A stretch of DNA of 64,000 nt from Crambe crambe (lineage: Eukaryota > Porifera > Demospongiae > Poecilosclerida > Crambeidae): contig OZ004588.1 in assembly GCA_963924555.1 (NCBI GenBank), forward strand, positions 5,518,001 to 5,582,000, in the 5' to 3' direction. Shown one piece after another: positions 32,881 through 42,757 of this stretch. The notes beneath the pieces are model-generated. The model saw only the letters and a list, made by a program, of their open reading frames with translations, did no database searches and was not told the origin of the DNA. Positions within the stretch are counted from its first letter, which is position 1. Each line of letters opens with the position of its first letter. A program made the translations under genes and the position numbers.

Positions 32881-34531
32881 CCATAGATATAAGATGTTTA
32901 CGGGATTGGAAACGGATCACGTGCTCTCGTTAGCAACTAACAACCGAGGCGCGTTGACAGCTGAATGACATAGCACTTTTGTCAAAGTTGCTGTTCTGAC
33001 AAGATCCGTGAGGTAAGACTTATGCCAATGATACTATAATACACTAGGGCATAGATTTACTGTATGAAATAAATTTTAGCTCAGATTTTCAAGTTTATTC
33101 CTACAAATACTACTGTGGTGGTTAATGGGACTGTAATCCCTCTCACGCTTGATGAAATCAATTGCTGTTGCCCATTTTCTGATCAAAAGGCATGTAAACT
33201 TTAGCTACATGGAATAGTAATGTTAGTTTTTGTATTAGCTGACATAGGGTAGGTGTGGGTATTATGAGTCAGCTAAGTATTGTTGCTCTTTTCTTGGAAA
33301 TGGACTATCTTAGAATCCTGAAAATTGCTCCAGATATAAAATAGGTTATGTAGAACTAATGTGTGGAGAAAGTAATAAAAATATTGCATCTTGTAGATAG
33401 GAGTTATGATCTTACATAACATACTCAGGAAGGTATTATGAGTCATAGGTATGAATTATGAGTCGCTGGCTTGATTTTTGTCTCTAAAAATTGATGATGT
33501 AGCTAAGATTTCTACAAAATAAAAATAATAATCTTAGATTACTTTAAAATTCATTTTTTACTCCATTTTGTGGCATCATTGCTTCCCTGCGCTTTTTTTA
33601 TTCAGATTGGTTACGATTGTACCCATTTTTAAACTTCTCATTTAAGATTATGTTTATGCATGAATAAGGCATTTTCTGGATGATTTTATTTGATCAAAAG
33701 ACCAAAAAAATGATTAAGTTTTCATATCTAAAGTATCAACTCTTGTAGATTCTTATCAAGTGGTGAACCCATAATAGGGACTGACTCATAATACCCACAC
33801 CTACCCTATATTGTCTCTAGCATTTGCAAGTGGTGTTAAAACTGTAGTCCCTCTCCCAAGAAATAGATTAACAATATTGCAACTGTATTAGTAATTTCAG
33901 GGAAAGGATAGAACAGTAAATGGAATTGGCGCATTTGTTTTCTATACAATAGTCATCCTATGGAGATGGCAAGCTTACTATATTTCCCCCCTAATATCCA
34001 TAGGGTCCACAGGACAGCTGACTGAGCCGAATTCTTGAGATGGATGGTGTCAAAATCCAACAGCCAAAAGCTGGAAGTATTGCAATAATGTTGATGAGGG
34101 AGAACTGAGCAGAAACTGGCGGATAACTTTGGGGCAAAATTATCTAGCTATAATAATAATGAATTTAGGTCTAATTTTAATACCAAAAGTCATTCTGGCC
34201 TTTCTTTCAAATCAATCACATAAAATTAATGTATAATGAGCAATGATAGGTACTCACAAGGAAAAAAGTTATGAATAATTAATAACTTCCTTCCTCACTC
34301 TCCAACTTCAACTCTCTGACTCTTCACTTCTTCAATACCTTCCCCTTAGCTTACTTGTACTATTCTGTGAGCTGTAGGGGCAGAACATCACTTTAACTGC
34401 CTTGAAAGGAGTGAATATTGATCTCCTTTCACGGCCATTAATATAATTAATGCTGCATGCGCGTGCGCATCTGTCAACGCGCCTCGGTTGTGTATGTTTA
34501 ATAACATCCGTTTCCAATCCTTTATCTATGG
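32881..34531. mobile_element. 1.65 kb element with long imperfect inverted termini
   Basis: Left end 32881-32960 and right end 34471-34531 share, inverted, CCATAGATA, GGATTGGAAACGGAT and ACAACCGAGGCGCGTTGACAG, with an insertion of about 11 bases in the left arm and a different spacer in each. The interior holds another complete MITE. No transposase frame inside, so non-autonomous. Its right end lies about 90 bases beyond the TRIM stop codon. Confidence 0.65.
33244..33809. mobile_element. MITE with perfect 29-base termini, nested
   Basis: ATAGGGTAGGTGTGGGTATT... at 33244-33272 is repeated exactly, inverted, at 33781-33809. Extra copies of the ATTATGAGTC core occur at about 33434 and 33457. 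No coding potential. It sits inside the larger TIR element, implying sequential insertion. Confidence 0.85.
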
Positions 34532-34620
34532 TGTGATCAATCAACCCCAATAAATTACATAACAAGAATAGCTACCTACTGTATAATGTTCTTGGTAAAG
34601 GATAAAATAATGTTCAGGCT

Positions 34621-36048
34621 TTATCTTGGGAAATGTGCATGTACATGACGTTCAAAATCTTGTTGAGGTACTCTTCCAGGGAATTTAGTGTTGCAGATGG
34701 GACATGACCTCTCCTGTGAACAAGCATTTGCTATCAGCGTGTCTTGCTGCACCGTTTGCTCCAATTTTGCCTTCTCTTTGACCAGGCCTGAATTAGTTGC
34801 ATGCAGCTCTGTCAATTCCATGACCACAGCATCAAGATAAGCCTGCTGTTCATCTAACTTTGCTGTCTTGTTGTGAACAACTTTATCATGCTTATCTTTA
34901 TGCATATCCTTATGGTTTTCATTGGTCAGTTTAGGATCAATACCTTCAGTTATTATAGCATTGGTCTTCAACAGCTGCTTCAGGTCCTTGGCACAGTTCA
35001 CCTTCACCTTTATGTTTACTGGCTTGAGATTTTTCCTGTCCTTGCAATGTTCTTTGATCTCTTTCTCTATGCGACTCTTGATCTCAGCATGCATGCACAT
35101 AATCTCATCATTAGAAGAATGTTTGACAAACTGTTCCGTATATTCAATCACACTTTGGACAACTACACAAGAAGTGGACACACTCTTTTCTTGGACAGAG
35201 AGATGCTTCAACTTCTCTGTCACTTTGAATGCAGCCTCTTTCAACAGTTCTTTCCGATGGTTTTCGATTATCCGTTGAAGTTCATCAAAGGAGCCATTGA
35301 TGTCATTGGCCATAGATTCCCCCCGAGCCTCTATCTCACATTTGGTGGATTTTATCTCCTCAACGGCACGTGACAAATCCATCTTAACTTCCTTGAGAGG
35401 GTCCAACTGCTTGATCAGCTTCTTCTTCATCTCAGGAGCAGATTTTTTGATGAATTTATGGTTGTGACCAGAATGGTCCTCGATGGTGCAGTCACGACAG
35501 ATGAGACAATTACAATCGAAGCAGTAAATCTTCATCACTTCATCATGTTCTTTGCACACTTGAAGTGGTGGTTCTTCCATGATGATCTCTTTAGCTCCTT
35601 CTTTCAATTCAATTAGAGAAGCAATCTTGTGCCCAGCAAACACCTTCATTCTGTGATGAGATTCGATACACTTCTCACAGACAAAGAGAGCACACTGTCG
35701 ACAAAAACCTTTGGCCTTGTCCCCAGAACACATTTCACACTTGGCTTCCACCTTGCTGTGAGCTTGCTCCAGCTTGGAGTGCACTGATTTCATGCGATTG
35801 ACAAAGAAAGCTGTTGGAAGCTCATCCACATTGCCTTGGGGGAGAGTAGTATTTTTACGACACTCAGGACAAGAGAATGGCTTGTCGAGGCCAGTCCTCA
35901 GGGTCAGTCTGTGGACACACTGCTTGCAGTAGTAATGGAGACAAGGAAGGACCTTGGGCTCGGTGTAGTGATCGTGACATATAGCACACGTGATCTCCTT
36001 CTCAAGATCTTCCACACTTTTCTCAACTACATCCACACGTTCAGCCAT
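34621..36048 (-). CDS. TRIM-type RING E3 ligase with C-terminal TAX1BP1/CALCOCO-like zinc finger
   Basis: A 475-residue single-exon protein. RING finger at about 21-63 (CAIC...PCLHYYCKQC...CPEC); B-box-like fingers at about 104-141 (CEMC...CEKCIESHH) and 165-197 (CKEHDEVMKIYCFDCNCLIC); a long coiled coil at about 205-440. The last 27 residues are CPICNTKFPGRVPQQDFERH followed by VHAHFPR. That gives C-x2-C-x15-H-x3-H, the spacing and key residues of the ubiquitin-binding fingers of TAX1BP1 and NDP52. TRIM proteins transfer ubiquitin; the terminal finger would add ubiquitin or cargo binding, as in selective-autophagy receptors (inference). No NHL, PRY-SPRY or filamin domain follows. The start is the first Met after an in-frame-free leader. 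Head to head with DNAJC9, 759 bases apart. Confidence 0.88.
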   Translation of the reverse strand: MAERVDVVEKSVEDLEKEITCAICHDHYTEPKVLPCLHYYCKQCVHRLTLRTGLDKPFSCPECRKNTTLPQGNVDELPTAFFVNRMKSVHSKLEQAHSKVEAKCEMCSGDKAKGFCRQCALFVCEKCIESHHRMKVFAGHKIASLIELKEGAKEIIMEEPPLQVCKEHDEVMKIYCFDCNCLICRDCTIEDHSGHNHKFIKKSAPEMKKKLIKQLDPLKEVKMDLSRAVEEIKSTKCEIEARGESMANDINGSFDELQRIIENHRKELLKEAAFKVTEKLKHLSVQEKSVSTSCVVVQSVIEYTEQFVKHSSNDEIMCMHAEIKSRIEKEIKEHCKDRKNLKPVNIKVKVNCAKDLKQLLKTNAIITEGIDPKLTNENHKDMHKDKHDKVVHNKTAKLDEQQAYLDAVVMELTELHATNSGLVKEKAKLEQTVQQDTLIANACSQERSCPICNTKFPGRVPQQDFERHVHAHFPR

Positions 36049-36807
36049 AACTTGCTATCTAATGACAAAATAGCTATGGGTAAGAAAGAAAAAAAGTGTG
36101 ACACTTTGCCATACCTTTTAAAATAATATAGCAGATCTTCCACGATCGACACTGACAAGGATACGCCCTAAACATAGTGCTCTAGTACACATGCGCACGT
36201 GTTAAATAATGGGTGGGGCTTGTTTTTGCTTTCTGATTGTTCTTTTTGCAAATTAAGTCAATATTATCAGCAAAAAAAAAAAAAAAAAAAAAAACATCAA
36301 AAAACAACTACAACAGTCTCCGGTCATGATTATGTGTATGTCCTAAGGAACTGCCCTTTTAGTAGAAGAACCATCACCCTGTCCCCCCTTGGACCTCCCG
36401 ATGAGACTATGACTATGAGCCTTAGGACATGAGGTCATCACAGGGAGGAGTGCAGTCGAGATGATCTCGTACCAACAATATAGAATGTAGTCGTTTGATC
36501 GGTGGGTAGGACTTGATTTGGCACTATTAGAAGGGATGTGGTGATTAGGGAGAGAGGTGAGGGAGTGTGCAGGGGGCAGTCTGGGAATTCTTCCTTTGAC
36601 TTTCAGAAGGGTCAAGGACATAGTACACAAGTGTCCACTAGGAGTGATCTCTTGGTGGGAGACAGAAGCTGGACTAACCAAGAATAGCTTATCATGTGAT
36701 CACTTCTAACAGCCCGCGCGTCGCGTAATTGGCGGGAAGGAAAAGGGTCGCCAAAGAGAAAATCTTTCAGCATTGAGAGTAAGCTGCTCAGCTAACCAGA
36801 CTACAGT
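36049..36807. promoter_or_regulatory. Divergent intergenic region between TRIM and DNAJC9 genes
   Basis: Likely holds both promoters. It contains a run of about 23 A (36272-36294) and a G/C-rich stretch with GCGCGTCGCG just upstream of DNAJC9. No TATA box is evident at a convincing position. Open frames here are not supported. Confidence 0.4.
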
Positions 36808-39800
36808 ATGTCCTCATTTCTGGACACCGTGGAGTCTCAGTTTGGGAGTAAGAACTTGTATATAGTCCTAGGTGTGGAGAAGAGTGCTTCAGAGAATGAG
36901 CTACGTCGAGCCTATCATCGCCTCTCTCTGAAAGTCCATCCCGACAGAGCTGAGCCAGAAGAAGTGGACCAAGCCACTCAAAAGTTCCAGGTGAGGGTGG
37001 TATTGGTGGTATACATGATTACTATAGTAGCACCACATTATAAGTCAGGGGTGTGTTGCACTTATGTTATAGAGATATGGCTATGACCTGAAGGTTCAAG
37101 TACAGTGCCTCACATGTAATGCAATTGCGTTGGTGTGCAACCATTTTGCTTAGTGAGGATGATTCCCAATTTAGGTGACAATATGTCACCCGAGTTCCAA
37201 TGATTATCTCGCCTGATAAACATACCTACACACCATGAGTATTAATTAAAGAGAGGATTACCCATTGCAATTCAACATCAAGTTTCAGGTGTGGATTGTA
37301 ACACTAGTAGCCATCCCAGGGTCTAAAATCACAGGGGGAAGGATCAAAAACTGAGTTCAAGGCTACCTACCTACAGGGCCTGGGGGTACAAAGTATTCTA
37401 TAACTGAATTGCTGTTCAATTAAAGATACTACTGAGCTAAACAGTACTAGTTCTATGTTGACAGTTGTAGAAATCTGGTATGTTATATATTGTCCACTCA
37501 AGAGAGAGAATTATAGTTCTCTTTTCTGTTATAATTATGGGACAGCATCCACTCTTCTTCACTGTGCATGTCTCGCTGAGAAAGAGTGTCATTAAGGCTC
37601 TGCTCATATGGAACTTCAGTAGACCTTCCCAGCGTCCTTCTAAAGAATGGAAGTACTTGAGTTAGCTTCCTTCGGAATATCTGATTGTGCCAGATCTTAG
37701 CAAGGAGCAGGAATGGGATGTAGATTAAGGGAACAAATCCAATCAAAGCACATACTGCTATGGAGAAGTGAATGCTCTGTGGCGATTTGATTCCAGCTGT
37801 CATTATGCACAGAACAGAGGTATACCAAGAAGCCAGGATCAATACAAACCCAACATCAACTGTGTTATATACAGAATGCTGTCTCCTGTAAGGTTTGGTT
37901 GTCAGAAGCACAAGTGCCAAAATCAGAAGTAGAATCGTTGAAATTCCATAGAAATAACCGTTTAGAGTGAATGCATATGTCAGGAATAGAGTGATTCTCA
38001 TTATTAGGAAAGTGACTGAAAAATAGCGACAATCATATTTTCCCTCTACAACTCCATCCTTGTAACTGCCTTGGAAAGAGTCTATGAATATCCGAAGAAC
38101 TTGCCAGTTTCCACAGAGCTTTTGAAAGATTTTTAAAGGATAGAGGAGAAGGAGCAATAGTGGAAGAATTAGGAAGAAAAAAGACACAAAGAGAGCCAGA
38201 ATGCCGTAAGGAAGGTGCTCTGTCCCAAAATATTTGAAATCAGCATCATAGTAGAGATATAAGCCAACCTTTTCGCCTTTGGTATTGTATGCCAGTGTTG
38301 GGACTAATAAGTCAAATGAAACGCTCAGAAATTTCACGTGAGATAAGGTAAGAAAACTGGCAAAGACATCAATGATCGATGCCTTAGCATCATCAATTTT
38401 CCTCCGGAATCGAATGTGACATTTTCTAAATGGCATCCATAGGATAACCAGAGGTAAGCACCCACGTGCGTGTAGCTGTATCAGTGCGTAAGCCAGAACC
38501 ACTAGACAGAGAGGATACACTGCAATCACATAATCCAAGGCCAAAACTTGCAGCGTGTTGATGTTTAGGCAAATCGGGGGCAGGAAAGTACGGAAAAAGT
38601 CTAAATTCCACACTCCATATAAGGCAAGGACTGCTTTAGTTGCATACAAGTTGTTTGGGTGATATTTTAAAGTGGAGAAAACAATTCGTATATTTGCTGG
38701 AATGGAAAAAATCTGTGCAAAGAAGATGTAGGCCGTCATTTTCGGTGAAGTTGCATTCACACGAAATAGAAGAATGAAGAGGAAGAATATCGTGAGAGGC
38801 AGAAAAGTGACAATCAAGTATGTTATCCAGCTACGAAGTCCAGACTCTGAGCACTCTATACACTTCATGTCATATGAGTAAGCTGAAGGCTGGAATCCAT
38901 CCTTGCATCCTCCACATAACCTTCCTGTTCTCTCAAAGTTTCCGCACATCACCTCATCCAAGTATGAAGCATTCAGAGGCATCTTGTGGTAGAGCATGTC
39001 GAGTTTGTAAGACTTATTATTGTTCTCACAGTTGTAGAAACAAGCACCAGCTATCGTCCCGAAATCCTCATCGTAAGTCATACAGTAGCAATCCATAATG
39101 GCATTTTCTTGTCTGTTATCTTCATCCTGACACCTTATGATGCCTCCCAAGTCGTCTCCACACTCACATTTGGAAGTGAGTTGATTAAATACAAACCATG
39201 GCATTGGGCTGCAAGTTTGATTGGTATCTTCAGCCACTGGGCCAGGCATGGAATCTTCAGCCACTAGGCCAAGCATGCCAGGCATGGAATCTTCAGCCAC
39301 TGGGTCAGGCCTGGAATCTTCAGTCACTGGGCCAGACCTGGAATCTCCAGCCACTATTGGGTCATCAGGCTTGGAATCTTCAGCTGCTGGGTCAGGCCTG
39401 GAGTTTTCAGGTACCACCAAACTGGAGGTGGCCTGAGAAGAATGCATTGCAGAGAGCAGTAATACTAAAGATGCAATATTGTTTCTGAAATTCACCATCT
39501 TCATCATGCACTTAGTATGAAAACAGCTTCACTGTACACAGCTAGAACATGAAGGGATATTACCTTGTACACGGATATTGAGAGGTGTTTATTATTGATA
39601 GCTAATGTATGTATACTAGCAAATAAATTTACTTTCTATGTGAAGAAATCCACCCACATGCAAGTTTGTTATTGGTAGTCTCTATTCAGTGGACTGGAAT
39701 GGACTGGACTAGACTACTGGATTGTCCAATTTAGCCACAAAATTCATTTTCAATAAGCTCAAAACTATAACCTGGATAATATTTCAGCATAGAAGCAAAG

Positions 39801-41495
39801 GGTTTCATGTAGAACAGCTGTGACTACATCGGGGCTTTGGCTCCTTGATGTCATGGCACTGCTAATAAACTATTTTAGCTAGAATAATTATTTACTCATC
39901 AAAAACCAGCTGTGCTCCTGTCCCAGAGGGAGCAGCTATTCTATTAGCTATGTCCTATGTACCCCATACTCTGGCTATACCTATTCTCATAGCATGGATC
40001 GGAAGGGAAGATAATGTATACAATCGTAAGCTACTCCATTGCTACGTAAGTTCCCTTATAAGAATTCTTCAGCAGATAAGACACGTGTTTGAACTTCCAG
40101 CTGAGAAGTCCATAGCTATAGCTTGTCTGTGTGCGTAAAAAATGGGCAAGAAATAACAATAATATCATGAAGATAAATATCATGAAGATAATGTCACCCT
40201 TCACAAATATATAGCATACATGTGGAACCCCTAATGTGGACACCATGAAATCAGGACACTGTATAATCTCAGGATGCTTTGTTTAGTCCCAATGCAATGG
40301 TATTATTATTTCACCCCTCAAATCTGGACACCACTCTATTCAGGACACTTTTTCTAAGTCCCAGAAGTCTTCATAATTATACATTTGGGGTACTTTGCTT
40401 GGACACTAATAGCCATTTTCGTAGAGGTCATCCCAGTAGTCCAGTCCAGTCCAGTCCACTGAATAGAGACTACCCTTTATTGTACAGTGATCTTGCAGCT
40501 TCCTTTTTAAGTAGCCCAACTCCAAAGCCACAGGTAAGTCCTTTGAAAAGAGGTTATGTAAATTTTGGTTTGGTGTTCTGCAATCCACTGTACTACTGTA
40601 GATTTCAGGATGGTTGTCCATATAAGGAATGAGAAATAGGTAGTGGCTTACAAGGACCTGATCCTTTCCTGTCCATGCAGTTGTGTAAACCATAGAACAA
40701 AATGTATTCCCAAAACTTCCTGACAACTCACCTGCAATGGACAGTATAAGTGAAACCATAGCCTTCATCAAAGGCATCTATTGCGGTACATACATTCTTC
40801 CGGTTCTATCCTTTGCGGTTAACGGTTTGATAAGGTGACATGAACGGCTAAAGCTTCACTTGCCACAAATACTTTGCATTTCCCTAGTAGTTTCATTGCC
40901 ATGAACATGTTATACAGGTGCTTGGTAAGATCTATTCCATTTTGTGTGACAAAGACAAGCGACTCATTTACGATGAAGAAGGAGTGGTTGATGAAGAAGA
41001 TGATGCTCTTTTCAGACAAGTAAGAGTATATATAACCTAGAAACCTTAAGAGAGGTTTCCAGGTTCAGTTTATATTAGCTAGCAGTGTGGTTTGGTTCCT
41101 TTGAAAAATGTCCCTATTCGGGAGGTTTTTTTGTATTGCTGAATATAGAGAGTTCACTAACCCAGGCCTGCTCTTTTCGCAGGGGAAAAGTGAGCCTGAG
41201 TATGGTACTCCTGCTATGATCTTATACTCATGAAAATTATTTAGCAAAACCATCAAAAATTTTGTGGTATCTCACAGTGTGTGTTCATAAAATATCTAGG
41301 ATCGAGACTGGATGGAATATTGGAGACTTCTTTTTCAGAAGGTGACGATTGGGGACATTGAGAAGTTTGAGGAGACTTACAAAGGGTCAGAGGAGGAGAG
41401 AGACACACTCAAGTCAGTTTATCTGGAGAAGGAAGGAGACATGAATGCCATTTTAGAAGAAGTGAGGGAATTGCAAATCAAGTAACTATAACATA

Positions 41496-41563
<68 letters not shown>

Positions 41564-42580
41564 TGTATACTACTATATATACTGCAATAATTTATGATAA
41601 TTGCGTGAAATAAAATGTACTAGGTGCTCTGTGCTTCTTTGGATGACGAGCCACGTTTTCGGGAAATAATTTCAAAATGGATAGCTGAAAAGGAGGTTCC
41701 TTCGTTCCCGGCATTTGTGAAAGAGAGTGAGAGCAAGAGGATGCTAAGAAAGAGGAAATTTGAAGGGGAGGCCAAAGAAGCAGAAGAAGCTCTGAAGAAG
41801 ATTGCTACTGATGCAAGTATGTGTATAGCTATAACATTGTATCATTTGTGTGCATGACATGTACGTATGACATTGTGATTGTGCATAATGATATTGTATT
41901 GTAAGGTAATTCCAAGCAGTTCAAGCTTATGAGCTCTATTTGAAAGACAATTGAGCTCAGAAGTCTCAGTAATTTCAGCTTTTCGGATTTACCTTACATA
42001 ATGCATATGACATTGTATCCAAAAATGTTTGGTCACACCCATTGATTTAAGGCAGCAAGTTAGTGGATGCAAATGTGTAGTCATAGAAATTGGACAAGTG
42101 TGTGAATGATGGCGAATGGTGGAGAACCTATAGAGCCTCATATTTAGCTTTTCTCCTGCTCCGGGCTGAGCAGAAACCTTGTTACTGTTGTTAGTGCATG
42201 ACTGGTACAGTATCTCTAGCTGGTACATATTCAGTGGACCCTCAGATCATGTAGCAGCGATAGTGAGTCCTTCTTCAGTGTAGCTATCCACATAGCATAG
42301 GTTGATAAAGTGTGTTTTCCCAGATGGAGGAGAGAGCAGTCTCACTGCAATGATCAAAGCAAGGCAGAAGACTCGCTCTGAACACTTGGGTGACTTCTTC
42401 AATGCCTTGGAGGAGAAGTACTGTCATAAGGACAAGGAGGAGGAGGAAGAAGAAGAGGACAACAGCCTTGCCCCTGCCCCCAAGAGGAAGAAGAATAGAG
42501 CATCAAAATCAGCAGCTAAAGGAGCTGGCACAAGCAGTAGCAGCAAGGGAAAAGGAGGACGTCGCAAAAAGAAAAAGTAG
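36808..42580 (+). CDS. DNAJC9: DNAJC9 homologue (J-domain histone H3-H4 co-chaperone)
   Basis: Five exons: 36808-36990, 40918-41019, 41300-41461, 41624-41816, 42324-42580. Phases agree, total 897 bases, 298 residues (human 260). DNAJC9 binds histone H3-H4 and recruits HSP70 in the nucleus. Exon 1 holds the J domain start (LYIVLGVEKSASENELRRAY) with the HPD motif in LKVHPDRAEP; exon 2 completes it (VLGKIYSILCDKDKRLIYDE). Exons 3-4 encode DRDWMEYWRLLF, FEETYKGSEEE and VLCASLDDEPRFREI, matching the human histone-binding region. Exon 5 ends in an acidic run (KEEEEEEED) and a Lys-rich tail, longer than in human. Intron 1 is 3.9 kb and contains a complete gene on the other strand. AATAAA-like signals lie near 42670. 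Confidence 0.93.
37498..39507 (-). CDS. Cys-rich multi-pass membrane protein nested in DNAJC9 intron 1
   Basis: A 669-residue single-exon protein of a family I do not recognise by name. An N-terminal hydrophobic stretch after Met (IASLVLLLSAMHSSQATS) looks like a signal peptide. Next come about seven degenerate copies of a (R/K)PDP.AEDS unit (residues about 35-95), then a Cys-rich ectodomain (about 97-220) ending ERTGRLCGGCKDGFQPSAYS and CIECSESGLRSW, with several N-glycosylation sequons. Seven to nine hydrophobic segments follow from about 222 (ITYLIVTFLPLTIFFLFILLF, trimmed here) to about 610. The C-terminal tail is Ser/Asn-rich with SEEEW and a Tyr motif. It is probably a cell-surface receptor or channel-like protein. 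The whole gene lies inside the DNAJC9 intron, opposite strand. Confidence 0.8.
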   Translation of the reverse strand: MMKMVNFRNNIASLVLLLSAMHSSQATSSLVVPENSRPDPAAEDSKPDDPIVAGDSRSGPVTEDSRPDPVAEDSMPGMLGLVAEDSMPGPVAEDTNQTCSPMPWFVFNQLTSKCECGDDLGGIIRCQDEDNRQENAIMDCYCMTYDEDFGTIAGACFYNCENNNKSYKLDMLYHKMPLNASYLDEVMCGNFERTGRLCGGCKDGFQPSAYSYDMKCIECSESGLRSWITYLIVTFLPLTIFFLFILLFRVNATSPKMTAYIFFAQIFSIPANIRIVFSTLKYHPNNLYATKAVLALYGVWNLDFFRTFLPPICLNINTLQVLALDYVIAVYPLCLVVLAYALIQLHARGCLPLVILWMPFRKCHIRFRRKIDDAKASIIDVFASFLTLSHVKFLSVSFDLLVPTLAYNTKGEKVGLYLYYDADFKYFGTEHLPYGILALFVSFFFLILPLLLLLLYPLKIFQKLCGNWQVLRIFIDSFQGSYKDGVVEGKYDCRYFSVTFLIMRITLFLTYAFTLNGYFYGISTILLLILALVLLTTKPYRRQHSVYNTVDVGFVLILASWYTSVLCIMTAGIKSPQSIHFSIAVCALIGFVPLIYIPFLLLAKIWHNQIFRRKLTQVLPFFRRTLGRSTEVPYEQSLNDTLSQRDMHSEEEWMLSHNYNRKENYNSLS
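39674..40474. mobile_element. 800-base element with inverted termini of about 45 bases
   Basis: GGTAGTCTCTATTCAGTGGA... at the left matches the inverse ...TCCACTGAATAGAGACTACC at the right, with a GGACT-repeat core of slightly different length. It lies in DNAJC9 intron 1 upstream of the nested gene. No transposase frame. Confidence 0.75.
40594..40746. mobile_element. MITE-like repeat, copy 2 of the 1411 family
   Basis: Begins TACTGTAGATTTCAGGATGG like the copy at 1411-1590 and matches it through GGAATGAGAAATAGGTAGTG and TTCCTGACAAC. Shorter by about 27 bases. Confidence 0.75.
41496..41558. repeat. (CT)n microsatellite in DNAJC9 intron 3
   Basis: About 60 bases of CT repeat between exons 3 and 4. 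Confidence 0.95.
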
Positions 42581-42757
42581 CCATTTCAGATTCATAATAT
42601 AAACACATGCAATCTATTCCATACAGCAGGCAGTTTAATTCCCTTCATACCACACAATTATATTATGTAATAATAAATTATTATACAATAAAAAGTAAAT
42701 TAAACCATAAGTTTTCCTTTTTTAATTCCTCTCTGCTGCTAGCTCTGCAATAAAAAT

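Noticed and set aside
33080-33204. Possible plus-strand exon encoding IFKFIPTNTTVVVNGTVIPL
   Set aside because: It has an acceptor and a pleasing reading, but the nearest upstream donor puts a stop in frame and it lies inside a TIR element; not supported as a gene.
34873-35373. Plus-strand frames of 118 and 166 residues across the TRIM gene
   Set aside because: Antisense shadows of a clearly coding frame.
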